DNA of 64,000 nucleotides. It comes from Cyrtodaria siliqua. Its lineage: Eukaryota; Mollusca; Bivalvia; Adapedonta; Hiatellidae. Shown piece after piece: positions 47,901 to 61,046 of this stretch. Positions within the stretch are counted from its first letter, which is position 1, and each line of letters opens with the position of its first letter. The DNA lies in contig JAWPHD010000003.1 in assembly GCA_037043455.1 (NCBI GenBank), forward strand, positions 930,001-994,000. The letters run 5' to 3'. The notes under the pieces were generated by a model. That model saw only the letters and a list, made by a program, of their open reading frames with translations. It was not told the DNA's origin and ran no database searches. The position numbers were made by a program, and so were the translations under genes.

Positions 47901-50900
47901 CTGAAACATCACTGAATGTAAAAAACTAACCACGGAAGTTACATTTACAGCACTTCCATTTCCCATTCATTCCAACACTTACAAAAAGCACCGCCCATCA
48001 GTGCCTTCAGCACTTTGATTCCATATGTCATTATGATTCCTTTTTGCGTTTGTCATTCGCATGTAAACTTTTCACAAATGGTGTATTGTATATTAATATA
48101 TTTTTTTAGAAATATCTCCCCTTACAACCAACTAATTTAAGATTGTTGAAGATTGCCGAACTTTATTCTATTTACCAAAACGTAATGGTACAATCAGTAG
48201 GTCAGGGTTTTCAAATGTTCACTGCAAGATAATCAGTTAACAACAATAAAGACCCCTTCCAACAACTAACTACTGTTTTATGCATTGCATGTTAAACATT
48301 TATAATTTCAGTTAATGTTAAAAATAGGATCATATTTGTAATGTAACGATTCTACAAAATATACGGAAAATAGATTCAGTTTTATATAAGCATTGTTAAA
48401 TTGACTCACGTAAAGGGTCAGTAACAAATGTAGTTATTATCTTATTACATTATGTGACAAACATAACAGCACAATGCAACTCTACGCTAGAACAAGTAGT
48501 CTCTCATGCATGCCTAAACAATGTTCAGAATAAAGGCAATTTATTATTTATTTAGGTCATACATATCTATTTTATCAAAATTTCACTAAGTCAACTTTTT
48601 ATTATCTGTTTAAAAGGTTATAACTCGAGTTATCATCGTGCTACAAGCAGACGATATGTGTATAATATAAAGTGTATCATGTTACTAAACATAGAACAAT
48701 CAGTGCTGGCTGAAGAGCATAGTATATTATATAGAGTGGAGTTTCGGTGTGGAGTCTTGGTGTGGAGTCTTGGAGTGGAGTGGAGTGGAGTGAACAATTG
48801 GAGTGACCTTGGAGTCACATTTTGGAGTGACATTGGAGTCAAATTTGGAGTGAATATTTTGGAGTCAATTTTTTAGTCTAAACTTGAAGTCTTAATTGTT
48901 CTTACAATTAATAACTTTTTAGAAACTAATACATTTACATGGGTTACTTCATTTGCACATACAATTATTTATTTATTAAATAATTCTTTAAAACCCAATT
49001 TCAACAACTAATTCCAAAACTGCACATCTAATTTTAACTTGGGCACTGTTACTACATGTTCTAAAAAACTCCATGTTTGTGGAACAGTTAGGCTGAGGGA
49101 TCTCTAAGTTCCCATAAACTTTAATGCTTTTTGTTTTCAGTCTCTGTGGTGTGACTGACATATTGGACATATTGGAACCTGTATACCCCTGACACTGGAT
49201 GTCAGTGACCTGACCTAAGATTAGTTGGGCCCTTGGGACTAGCTTATGTCAGGCCAAAAGGTCCTAATGCTTCAATACTGGGGTTAATGTTTGGGTATCC
49301 AAGTTCAGTTATGTTGTTTTTAGATGGTCTGTCCCTCACATTAAGGTAAGCACATGTCTCATGGGACAATGCAGCTGTACTGAGTATGTTAGGAACTGCG
49401 CACATTGTGATGGTCATTCAAAAATATTAAATTGATAATTAACCAAAATATTCACTCCAAATCTGACTCCAAGATCACTCCAAAATGTGACTCCAAGGTC
49501 ACTCTAATTATTCACTCCACTCCACTCCAAGACTCCACACCAAGACTCCACTCTGTATAATATACTATGCCTCACAGAAAACAATCTACGGACGCTAATT
49601 CGGGCCATATGAGTTAGCTAAAATATGTTTAAATATGAAATTGGTAATAAATATCAATCATCTGAAACATCACTGAATGTAAAAAACTAACCACGGAAGT
49701 TACATTTACAGCACTTCCATTTCCCATTCATTCCAACACTTACAAAAAGCACCGCCCATCAGTGCCTTCAGCACTTTGATTCCATATGTCATTATGATTC
49801 CTTTTTGCGTTTGTCATTCGCATGTAAACTTTTCACAAATGGTGTATTGTATATTAATATATTTTTTTAGAAATATCTCCCCTTACAACCAACTAATTTA
49901 AGATTGTTGAAGATTGCCGAACTTTATTCTATTTACCAAAACGTAATGGTACAATCAGTAGGTCAGGGTTTTCAAATGTTCACTGCAAGATAATCAGTTA
50001 ACAACAATAAAGACCCCTTCCAACAACTAACTACTGTTTTATGCATTGCATGTTAAACATTTATAATTTCAGTTAATGTTAAAAATAGGATCATATTTGT
50101 AATGTAACGATTCTACAAAATATACGGAAAATAGATTCAGTTTTATATAAGCATTGTTAAATTGACTCACGTAAAGGGTCAGTAACAAATGTAGTTATTA
50201 TCTTATTACATTATGTGACAAACATAACAGCACAATGCAACTCTACGCTAGAACAAGTAGTCTCTCATGCATGCCTAAACAATGTTCAGAATAAAGGCAA
50301 TTTATTATTTATTTAGGTCATACATATCTATTTTATCAAAATTTCACTAAGTCAACTTTTTATTATCTGTTTAAAAGGTTATAACTCGAGTTATCATCGT
50401 GCTACAAGCAGACGATATGTGTATAATATAAAGTGTATCATGTTACTAAACATAGAACAATCAGTGCTGGCTGAAGAGCATAGTATATTATATAGAGTGG
50501 AGTTTCGGTGTGGAGTCTTGGTGTGGAGTCTTGGAGTGGAGTGGAGTGGAGTGAACAATTGGAGTGACCTTGGAGTCACATTTTGGAGTGACATTGGAGT
50601 CAAATTTGGAGTGAATATTTTGGAGTCAATTTTTTAGTCTAAACTTGAAGTCTTAATTGTTTTACAATTAATAACTTTTTAGAAACTAATACATTTACAT
50701 GGGTTACTTCATTTGCACATACAATTATTTATTTATTAAATAATTCTTTAAAACCCAATTTCAACAACTAATTCCAAAACTGCACATCTAATTTTAACTT
50801 GGGCACTGTTACTACATGTTCTAAAAAACTCCATGTTTGTGGAACAGTTAGGCTGAGGGATCTCTAAGTTCCCATAAACTTTAATGCTTTTTGTTTTCAG

Positions 50901-53734
50901 TCTCTGTGGTGTGACTGACATATTGGACATATTGGAACCTGTATACCCCTGACACTGGATGTCAGTGACCTGACCTAAGATTAGTTGGGCCCTTGGGACT
51001 AGCTTATGTCAGGCCAAAAGGTCCTAATGCTTCAATACTGGGGTTAATGTTTGGGTATCCAAGTTCAGTTATGTTGTTTTTAGATGGTCTGTCCCTCACA
51101 TTAAGGTAAGCACATGTCTCATGGGACAATGCAGCTGTACTGAGTATGTTAGGAACTGCGCACATTGTGATGGTCATTCAAAAATATTAAATTGATAATT
51201 AACCAAAATATTCACTCCAAATCTGACTCCAAGATCACTCCAAAATGTGACTCCAAGGTCACTCTAATTATTCACTCCACTCCACTCCAAGACTCCACAC
51301 CAAGACTCCACTCTGTATAATATACTATGCCTCACAGAAAACAATCTACGGACGCTAATTCGGGCCATATGAGTTAGCTAAAATATGTTTAAATATGAAA
51401 TTGGTAATAAATATCAATCATCTGAAACATCACTGAATGTAAAAAACTAACCACGGAAGTTACATTTACAGCACTTCCATTTCCCATTCATTCCAACACT
51501 TACAAAAAGCACCGCCAATCAGTGCCTTCAGCACTTTGATTCCATATGTCATTATGATTCCTTTTTGCGTTTGTCATTCGCATGTAAACTTTTCACAAAT
51601 GGTGTATTGTATATTAATATATTTTTTTAGAAATATCTCCCCTTACAACCAACTAATTTAAGATTGTTGAAGATTGCCGAACTTTATTCTATTTACCAAA
51701 ACGTAATGGTACAATCAGTAGGTCAGGGTTTTCAAATGTTCACTGCAAGATAATCAGTTAACAACAATAAAGACCCCTTCCAACAACTAACTACTGTTTT
51801 ATGCATTGCATGTTAAACATTTATAATTTCAGTTAATGTTAAAAATAGGATCATATTTGTAATGTAACGATTCTACAAAATATACGGAAAATAGATTCAG
51901 TTTTATATAAGCATTGTTAAATTGACTCACGTAAAGGGTCAGTAACAAATGTAGTTATTATCTTATTACATTATGTGACAAACATAACAGCACAATGCAA
52001 CTCTACGCTAGAACAAGTAGTCTCTCATGCATGCCTAAACAATGTTCAGAATAAAGGCAATTTATTATTTATTTAGGTCATACATATCTATTTTATCAAA
52101 ATTTCACTAAGTCAACTTTTTATCATCTGTTTAAAAGGTTATAACTCGAGTTATCATCGTGCTACAAGAAGACGATATGTGTATAATATAAAGTGTATCA
52201 TGTTACTAAACATAGAACAATCAGTGCTGGCTGAAGAGCATATTATATTATATAGAGTGGAGTCTCGGTGTGGAGTCTTGGTGTGGAGTCTTGGAGTGGA
52301 GTGGAGTGGAGTGAACAATTGGAGTGACCTTGGAGTCACATTTTGGAGTGACATTGGAGTCAAATTTGGAGTGAATATTTTGGAGTCAATTTTTTAGTCT
52401 AAACTTGAAGTCTTAATTGTTCTTACAATTAATAACTTTTTAGAAACTAATACATTTACATGGGTTACTTCATTTGCACATACAATTATTTATTTATTAA
52501 ATAATTCTTTAAAACCCAATTTCAACAACTAATTCCAAAACTGCACATCTAATTTTAACTTGGGCACTGTTACTACATGTTCTAAAAAACTCCATGTTTG
52601 TGGAACAGTTAGGCTGAGGGATCTCTAAGTTCCCATAAACTTTAATGCTTTTTGTTTTCAGTCTCTGTGGTGTGACTGACATATTGGACATATTGGAACC
52701 TGTATACCCCTGACACTGGATGTCAGTGACCTGACCTAAGATTAGTTGGGCCCTTGGGACTAGCTTATGTCAGGCCAAAAGGTCCTAATGCTTCAATACT
52801 GGGGTTAATGTTTGGGTATCCAAGTTCAGTTATGTTGTTTTTAGATGGTCTGTCCCTCACATTAAGGTAAGCACATGTCTCATGGGACAATGCAGCTGTA
52901 CTGAGTATGTTAGGAACTGCGCACATTGTGATGGTCATTCAAAAATATTAAATTGATAATTAACCAAAATATTCACTCCAAATCTGACTCCAAGATCACT
53001 CCAAAATGTGACTCCAAGGTCACTCTAATTATTCACTCCACTCCACTCCAAGACTCCACACCAAGACTCCACTCTGTATAATATACTATGCCTCACAGAA
53101 AACAATCTACGGACGCTAATTCGGGCCATATGAGTTAGCTAAAATATGTTTAAATATGAAATTGGTAATAAATATCAATCATCTGAAACATCACTGAATG
53201 TAAAAAACTAACCACGGAAGTTACATTTACAGCACTTCCATTTCCCATTCATTCCAACACTTACAAAAAGCACCGCCCATCAGTGCCTTCAGCACTTTGA
53301 TTCCATATGTCATTATGATTCCTTTTTGCGTTTGTCATTCGCATGTAAACTTTTCACAAATGGTGTATTGTATATTAATATATTTTTTTAGAAATATCTC
53401 CCCTTACAACCAACTAATTTAAGATTGTTGAAGATTGCCGAACTTTATTCTATTTACCAAAACGTAATGGTACAATCAGTAGGTCAGGGTTTTCAAATGT
53501 TCACTGCAAGATAATCAGTTAACAACAATAAAGACCCCTTCCAACAACTAACTACTGTTTTATGCATTGCATGTTAAACATTTATAATTTCAGTTAATGT
53601 TAAAATAGGATCATATTTGTAATGTAACGATTCTACAAAATATACGGAAAATAGATTCAGTTTTATATAAGCATTGTTAAATTGACTCACGTAAAGAGTC
53701 AGTAACAAATGTAGTTATTATCTTATTACATTAT
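44911..53734. repeat. Five-unit 1.76-kb tandem array filling the last intron
   Basis: Unit starts (at 'tgtgacaaacataacagcac') are 44911, 46692, 48453, 50214 and 51974; unit lengths are 1781, 1761, 1761, 1760 and about 1760 bp. Copies differ by only a few bases. Copy 1 has 20-odd extra bases at about 45452 ('gcatgtgtctattaagcta') absent from copies 2-5. Copies 3 and 4 share 'tattatctg' and 'gagtttcgg'. The array starts 165 bp after exon w16 and ends 44 bp before exon w17. Recurring 60-72-codon frames are repeat shadows. Confidence 0.97.
45172..46056. mobile_element. Foldback element with GGAGT-rich inverted ends (one per array unit)
   Basis: The left end ('gcatagtatattatatagag', then repeated 'tggagtc' and 'ggagtgg' to about 45330) is the inverted copy of the right end (45922-46050: 'attcactccaaatctgactc', 'ccactccactccaagactcc', 'tgtataatatactatgc'). 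Arms are about 130 bp and the interior about 590 bp, without a transposase. Equivalent copies lie in the other units (about 46953, 48714, 50475 and 52235 onward). Short direct repeats inside the arms are typical of foldback-type elements. Confidence 0.75.
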
Positions 53735-53778
53735 GTGCTACATTTAGTATATAAATTCTGAAACACTTGTCATTTCAG

Positions 53779-53880
53779 GAGAACCAGTCGCAATGTGGCG
53801 CAGTCAACGTGTGTTTATCAAGTGTTGTGTTGTTTCTCAGTGTATTGTTATCACATACAAGTAGAACGTTTGTGTTATAA
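53779..53880 (+). CDS. CACNA2D: alpha-2/delta terminal exon w17 (GPI/membrane signal, stop)
   Basis: Acceptor is 'cacttgtcatttcag', phase 0. It reads ENQSQCGAVNVCLSSVVLFL, then SVLLSHTSRTFVL and TAA. 'E-N-x-x-x-C-G' is the family's last Cys motif, followed by a hydrophobic segment, as in the GPI/membrane signal of alpha-2/delta. The last ten or so codons and the stop coincide with the first unit of the downstream minisatellite, so the tail after the hydrophobic segment looks repeat-derived. The splice joins w16 cleanly across a 9-kb intron. Confidence 0.85.
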   Translation, partial: ENQSQCGAVNVCLSSVVLFLSVLLSHTSRTFVL

Positions 53881-54350
53881 CACAGTTTTATCACACTGAA
53901 AGTTGTTATCATCTGGATGTAAAACGTGTGTTATAACATTGTTGTTACATGACTATATAACGTGTGTGGTTGAACAGAGTAATCACACGCGTGAGGAATA
54001 TTTGTGTTTCAACATTGTTATCACATGAATGTAAAATGTTTGTGTTTTAACAGTGTCATCACATGCATATGTAACGTTTGATGTAACAATGTTATCACAT
54101 GCATATAGAACACGGTTGTTATAACATTATTATCACATGGTTGCAGAACATTTGTTTATAACAGTGTTATCACATTTGTGTATAACGTGTGTTACAACAT
54201 TTGCATCTCACGAATATGGAGCGTTTATGTTATAACATTGTTATCACATGTATGCATAACATGTATGCTATTACAGTGTTATCACATAAACATAGAGCGT
54301 TTGTGATATAAAGGTGCTATCACGTGCATGTAGAACGTTTGTGTAATAAC
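53846..54350. repeat. Minisatellite overlapping the stop codon and 3' UTR of alpha-2/delta
   Basis: About 11 degenerate units of roughly 45 bp with 'gttatcacatgcatgtagaa' and 'cgtttgtgttataac'. The first unit encodes the end of exon w17, including the TAA at 53878-53880. It is probably the 3' UTR; no clear AATAAA was identified nearby. Confidence 0.8.
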
Positions 54351-54399
54351 AAAAGTGTTACTTACGCGTGGTTGGGCATCAAAATCATATATGATTTAT

Positions 54400-54500
54400 G
54401 TTAACACTAGATATCGTTTTGATTTTTGTCGACGATTTTTGTTCTGTTTAAATGTTAGTATATTTTTGTTCTGTTTAAATGTTAGTATCAAAACAGGGTT
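54400..54500. repeat. Short tandem duplication
   Basis: 'tttttgttctgtttaaatg' plus 'ttagtat' occurs twice (54436-54487). Confidence 0.6.
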
Positions 54501-54754
54501 GCATCTTGTGAAGCAGTACTGCTTGTTTAGCAAAAGAAAACGGAGCAAAATGTTCCCATACCAGTAAAGGATTGTTAATGGTAAATACTGATTGCACACA
54601 TGACGGGCCTGGAGCATAATCTATCACAAGAGTATATGCTACAACGTAACTTTAGGGTTAAAGGGACACAGGAAATATTGATATGCTTAAAACTTTCGGC
54701 GTCTTGTTAGTTTTTCTGGAAGGCTTGCAAATTTACAATCATTATTATACCCCG

Positions 54755-55400
54755 CTAAACAAAGTTTAGGTGGTTATACGGATTTCACCTTGTGCGTCGG
54801 TTCGTCCGTCTGTCTGTGAACTGCCTGTGGTGAGCGGATGACCCTCTTGATGTTGACGTAAATAGGTCAACGGTCAAGGTCACCGGAACCCGATAATGTG
54901 AAACTTTGCCCGTTCCATAAGTCCTCTCCCCCTGAAGCAAATATCAAGAAAATGCATAGGTTTACTGCCTGTGGTGTGATGATGACCCTATTGGTTTTGA
55001 GGTCAGTATGTCAAAGGTCAAGGTCACCGGAACTCAATAGTGAAACATTGTCCGCTCCATAACTCCTCTCCCGTTGAAGCAAATCTCATGAAACTTCATA
55101 GGTGGTCTGCCGGTGGTGAGATGATGACTTCCGTTGATTTTGAGGTCAGTAGGTCAAAGTCACCGGGACCGACTATGAAAAACCTTGTTCACTCTGTAAC
55201 TCAACTCCCACTAAAGCAAATCTAATGAAACTTTATGGGACTGCCTGTGATGAGAGGATGACCCCTATTGATTTTGAGATCAGTAGGTTAACGGTCAAGT
55301 CCACCATTACCTGATCATGAAAATCCTTTACTCAAACGGTAGAGTGCGGAATGGGGGCGGGGGGACTGGTAGCGGGGGTATATTTGTCTCCCTTAAAAGG
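54755..55400. repeat. Second AGGTCA-rich tandem repeat block
   Basis: Four units of about 142 bp of the 41340-42270 family ('aactgcctgtggtgagcgg', 'tgaggtcagtatgtcaaagg', 'tcaaggtcaccggaac'), head 'ttcgtccgtctgtctgtg', ending in a G-rich 'gggggcggggggactgg'. Same orientation as the first block, lying just downstream of the gene. Confidence 0.8.
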
Positions 55401-57750
55401 CGACAGCTCTAGTTTATATTTGAATAGTTAGTTCAAAGCAAAATGTGTTTGCTTATTACTAATCGTTGATATATTGCTCCCACGAATAATTATATTTTAA
55501 ACATATTGAAGATTAGCGAAAAAGACATGAACACTTCAAATGTTATTTCATGTTGTTTAATTATATCCCAGAAGGTTTAAAATCAAGCTGATTTTGGATT
55601 AATAAAGCTAAGATCAGCTGTTAATTCTAATTTATTGTACCCTCAACTGTGCTATAGCATTTTACTTAAAAAGACTGTCAGTTTGCAGGCTTATATGGAT
55701 TTAAATGTAATTACGTAAAACACCATACAAACAAAAGTATATTAAAGAGTATGATGGAGATTTCCTTTTTTTTCTTCCTTTTCTTAGTTGTATATCTACT
55801 GATGTCACAATCAGTTGTGTTGCCTTTAAACAAAGTTCACAAATCGTATGCAATTTTCTCGTATTTTAATTGGTGTACAAAGCACGTAATCAAAATGCCT
55901 TCGATTTGAAAACGGTGATAACACTGTGTAAGATTGTGTATATGGGACACTGCAAACGTGTTTTTGTTGCCAATTTTAAAAACCAAATGTATTATTATCG
56001 TATACAAAAGAAAACACATCACAAATAACTGTTTTACACGTATTTTACTGTTTTATACGTCACTGTTCTAGACTGATTGCTCATGGATGTAGTAGTTTAG
56101 TAATGAAGGAATTCGGTAAAATTCGAAAAAATTAATCATAGAAATCATGACGTCATAATTTGACAAATGAAATTAAAACATTTCAGTGAAAATCTTCGGG
56201 GAATGTATCATTGGTAATTAAAACATATTTATTTAAATGTGTATATTTGGGACGTTTGGAAAATATGTGAACTTGTAATTGGTAATATTTAAACAACAAT
56301 ATGTGCTGCATCAGTATTGCTGCAATAGTAAAGTCCCATCATGAAAGTGATAAGGCATACGTGAAAACTGGATACGTGTTGTTGCGTACTGGTGTTGAAA
56401 GGAGACATGGCAATCTTGAAGTGTTTTACTAATTAAAATTAGCAATTTCGATTTTATTAATTATCTTTCTCACATACAAGCTGGAGTTTTCAATATTTCT
56501 TCGTTATTATAGCAAATGCAAATTATTATTATTGAAATATAACCATTAATTATTAATATGCAAACTTAATTTGCTTTGAACACTTCAAAAATGACTTGCA
56601 AATAAGCAAGTTATGTAGAAATATTAAAGGGACGCCGCTCTAGTTTAAAAAAAAGGATCAAGATGGCCGTTTGTCCTTTTCAAGATGTGTTCGTATGAAA
56701 ACAGTGACGAAAACAACACAAAACCCACTAATTTTGTTCATTTGTGCCTCTCAGTTTGGTCTGAGTAAGTAATGTCACTGAATGTACATAGCTATCTATA
56801 TATATCGGTACATTGTATCGTTTAAATGTGCACGGCTCACATCTCACATTTAAATGTATATCCATGAATCCATGTGTTCTTGTTAAAATCAATATAATTT
56901 ATATTATATTATGACAAGGTTGTATTGGTAGATTATGTTAAGCTATATTATTATACCATGTGTTGTGCACACATCTTTGCTCAATTTGAAACTAACTTTA
57001 TATACACTGAAGTGGACAACATTAGTGACGTCATAGTGACGTCTGTTCAGTACACGTGTCGTATACACAAATATCTCTGCAGGATACTTCCATCCTTCAT
57101 ATTGAAGATCATAGGGAGGTCGGTTTATTGGGGTGAAGGTAAGACCACCCACATGTCCTGGGTTATAACCAGTACTCATTCATCCAACCTCCGCAAGAGA
57201 TTTATACAATCTGGCAAACACCCATTTGACTCAGTCATTACCCGGCACTGGTAACGGTGAAAGGTGAGTGTCAGACCATTCGGACAAGCAGGCTGTCAAG
57301 GATGGAATCTACGAATGTGTTTAATATGGGGTGTTACTCACATTGGCCCTTGACATTCAGAATACTCCATAAATAGAACCCCGTACAACGTACTAAATAA
57401 ACAGTTAAATACCACAGCATCCGGCGTTCGAAAAGGGGTGGTGTCGTGGGTGCGGAAACACTCTCCTGTACCATCTAGAATCCATATAACTGATGTAAAT
57501 AACATCGTTAGATTGTTTTAACGTTGCTTAAGAAACAGGATCTAAGATTAAGGGAGTGGGAGCGAAAAAGTCAACTTAAAAAAAAAAACTTTTGACAAAC
57601 AAACACAAAAGCAAAAACGCTTTTTACGTACGAATTTTTATAACTTTTCAGATTTTAGGGTCCCCCAGAAATTCGCCCCTGTATTTAGTTACACGTCAGT
57701 CGAAAATATGGTCCTCAAACACAATAGAATATATTTGCACTGGTACAATA
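55400..57750. other. Intergenic sequence, nothing recognised
   Basis: AT-rich. The 109-codon frame at 56925-57254 (+) has no known motif and an equally open complement, so it is not called. Confidence 0.4.
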
Positions 57751-57754
57751 ATGA

Positions 57755-57900
57755 ATACTGATAAGGGGATCCATTGGAAGCAACAAACACAAACAAGAGA
57801 TAAAAGTAGCAGACTCAGTCTTTACTGAGTCTGTTCATAACAGGTAATGTAAGTGCTACACCTCTCACGCCTCCTAGCACTGGCTTAAGCTAAAATTTGT
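57755..57900. repeat. Dispersed repeat, family A (inverted)
   Basis: 'ccattggaagcaacaaacac', 'agcagactcagtctttactg' and 'cctagcactggcttaagc' are the reverse complement of family A at 2290-2460. Confidence 0.55.
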
Positions 57901-58559
57901 CTAGAAACCATGATTTTTTCTAAAATGGCGGTATTTGAGAAAATAATGTTTAAAAACCTTCAATGGTATATATTTTTAAAATATAAATATTAGCATTTTA
58001 AGAATTACATAAATATTACCAAGTAAATGAACATGGAACAGCAAATGAACACATTGGTTTACATGTGTTTAAAAGTAGATACATTTCTTTGAAATAACTC
58101 AGAATGAAGGATGTAACAAAACTAGACAAGGCAAAGCAAATCTGTCTTTTCACTTTGCCTTTTTATGGATCTGAATTTCGAACGGAAGATTTATGACAAA
58201 GTGCTTTGTATGTTTTTTTCATTTCTCAACGTATTTTCAAAACTGTTATATTTCTTATTTCCGCTCTTTAAGTTTTTCATAAGTTTTTAATTAGTGATAT
58301 GTTTGAGAAATCTAATATATACATGGGACACCAGACACGATTCCATTATTTACTGCACAAAGCAGATAGGTTTGGCATTAAGAATCACAACAGTCAGTAA
58401 CCTCCTTATGGTCTAAACACATTAAGGTCCTTGATCATTTTGTTTATAATCTTATATTGTTAGAGTAACATGTACTGTGTTGTACAAATTACTACAACCA
58501 ATATATCGTTCATGACACCATTGTATATTCAACTGGTAATATAAGCTAGCTATTTATGC

Positions 58560-58960
58560 TCCCGTCATTAGAAGTATGATGAAGGGGCTTATAGTGTTAC
58601 CCACGGCCGTGCGTCCGTCCGTCAGTGCAAAGACGATATCCGCACTCTAACTAAGCTAATTGCTATCGGATCTTTTCCAAACTTAGTCAGATAGTATATG
58701 GGCACAATTTCTCGGCCAAGTTTGATTTTCGGCCCGATCGGCCAGTACTTTCAGAATTATGACCCTTGGAATGATAAAAATTCGCGAAATAAATGTTGTC
58801 CGTTTAGGTAATCGTTATCCAATTTTCTCCACTTGGTCACGTTGTACAGTTATATATGGGCACAATGTCTCACCCAATTCACGAAATTATAGCGGGGTCA
58901 TCGGTGTCTCCCAAGACACATTTCTAGTTGTAATATGTTATTATGTGTTGTGTTTATAAA
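58560..58960. repeat. Dispersed repeat with gtccgtccgtc head
   Basis: 'gtgcgtccgtccgtcagtgc', 'aaacttagtcagatagtata' and 'tatgggcacaat' (twice). It resembles the repeat blocks at 36000 and 5560 in style; class unknown. Confidence 0.5.
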
Positions 58961-58969
58961 TCATTGTAC

Positions 58970-61040
58970 GATTATATGTTGTTATTGTTAAAGGTAAACA
59001 GTTTATCATTACAATGTGTTTCAAGACTTTATTTTGTAATTAAATCCATTAAAATACATTATTTATATATCACGTGACCCTGTTGCAATAAGCGTATTTA
59101 AATGGCTTTGTTTGGGTCATTCATAATAAAGAGTCGGTTTGATGTTTCCCCACCCACCAATAAATCGGGTCCATACTCACAACGTTTAAGAGCAATTTCA
59201 TTTGTCACTAATATTTGTTTGCTATATACAGTTTAGAAAGAAACCATAACCTTGAGCATCAACCTATAATCTTTATGAAATCCTGGGTCGGGAAACAACA
59301 AACAGTATTGCTTACGGATGATCTTTTGTTTTGGGCACATGTTTCAGACAAAAAGTTTTCAGCATTTAAGGCGAAGCATATTTTCATAATACTTACAAGA
59401 ATTATGTATGATTGGAACTGAAATATTTGAACTATAAATGAAATTACTACGGTTGAGAAATAAATAGTTTACAATCAAAATACTTGTTAAAAAGCATTTC
59501 CCATGCAAACTCATTGTTAAGGGGACCGCAGAAAATGTCAAATAGCATCAGCAATCCTTAATATTTTGAGATACCAATTTCAGTCTTAATTTCAATTTAT
59601 CCATCACACAATAAAAATGATTTTCATAGAAATTTGAAAACATATTTTGCTTATGTTTGATGAAGAAGAATTTTGCATTGAAAAAAATTCTTTGGCATGT
59701 GAATGTTTTATTTCTGAACCAATTTCAAAAAGTGTGGTATTTGTATTTACCATTCCAAATTCCTGGCACGGATACAACAAAACTTATTTGAGAACTAGTC
59801 AAATTTAGTAAAAAGTAACAAAAAAAAAAAGATTGACAGAAACAAGTCGCTCTAAACAATAATTGAGCATTGTCAGTAGGCTTGTCGATCACGGTGGTTA
59901 AACTAGCGTTTTTTCATTTTCATTGTTTTCATAAGTACATCAGATGTTCCCTTATCAGTGTAAAAGTGTACTTTCTAAATCTTAAATTCAAATATATATG
60001 CATAATGGGTCATGATAAGAAAATATGTATTGTGTGTTACTTTAGCTGTAGCTTTTGTACAAGCATACTTTTAGAATTATTGTAAATGCTCAATTTTATT
60101 CTAAATCTCACGTTTAATGTAGATCTATATTAGAAGATAAGTATGCTTGTACCCACAAACAAATGAACTGTTTTGATAACCACGTTTATGTGATACTTCA
60201 TATGTGCATAGTTTGTTATCAGTTTGTATTTAAAGAAGTTAATATATGTACATAGATGATATATGACGGTTTACAAACTAGTATATACGAGTAATGACTT
60301 TCTTACCAACTTACTTACTGACTTATTTATGTAATATTTCATAAGGTATCGTGTTTAAATTAAAACCCGGTAGTATAGAATTCTGATAAAATTGGAAATA
60401 TAATATACGAGCATATAATGACATTTACTTAATGTGAAAACACTGTATAATCATTATTCACTCGTTTAAATAGAAGCAATAGGTAAATTATATTTAAAGG
60501 AAAAAATACGGGTATATAATATACCGGGAATCGGCACAGAACACGTCGAAGTGCTGGTCGGTAATTTCCTAGATAGTCTTAAAGATATTAGTTAAGAGTC
60601 TGTATCAATCAACACTTATATTATGTGAAAGAGTGGCATAGCATATGGCAAGTTGGAAGGGCATTCTTGACGTGATAATTGCAAAATCAAATCATGAAGT
60701 CATAATAAGAACAAAGTTCATCAAACAAGGAGAGGATCAATACATCTCATTTTAAACAGACACGTTCAGGAAGCAAGTAAATAATATTTAAGACCACAGA
60801 CAAACACTGTTACAACCCAACACGCTTCCCTCTTATAGAGCATTTTCTTAATAAGAAATAACGCATGTAACAATATGAAGACGGAAACATGGTCATGTAT
60901 ATTGTCACCTGGTTCATACCTATCCTATCAAAAGAAATATCATGTTTTCAATTCTTCAGTTTTTATCTCTTTATTCGCGTGATACATATCCATCTCGAAA
61001 ATATAAATAAAAAGCACAAACAATGATACGAGTTTTATAT
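58970..61040. other. Intergenic sequence, nothing recognised
   Basis: AT-rich; short frames at 59215-59421 and 59870-60085 show no family motif. Confidence 0.4.
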
Positions 61041-61046
61041 ATTTAA

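Larger units (their letters stand above)
2123..53880 (+). other. CACNA2D: Gene span: calcium channel subunit alpha-2/delta (3' part, exons w1-w17)
   Basis: Voltage-gated calcium-channel alpha-2/delta subunits are extracellular, heavily glycosylated, membrane-anchored proteins that set trafficking and current of CaV1/CaV2 channels. What is seen: 17 short open segments in one orientation, flanked by splice signals, with compatible phases, reading in the family's order. These are the stretch after the first Cache repeat (NPNYKNMDLMDV), the second Cache-like region (APIYVDHDNKMGLAAVVGFQ; VNCYLVDNHGFVMAS; FFGDIESEVM), the double-Trp segment (FKSWWTSWKYAKA), the 'DTNLLIIVTDASC' segment and a hydrophobic C-terminus. 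The sequons NET, NNT, NTT, NFT, NKT, NIS and NNS fit a glycosylated ectodomain. The signal peptide, VWA/MIDAS domain and first Cache part lie upstream of the window. It spans more than 51.7 kb because the introns are filled with repeats. Subtype cannot be assigned; residues recall alpha-2/delta-3/4 most, from memory. Confidence 0.92.

Noticed and set aside
45091..52691. Recurring 60-72-codon frames in each 1.76-kb unit
   Set aside because: They are read through GGAGT/ACTCC repeats on both strands and recur only because the DNA is tandemly repeated.
56925..57254. 109-codon frame
   Set aside because: No motif, no splice or start context, and the complementary strand is equally open.
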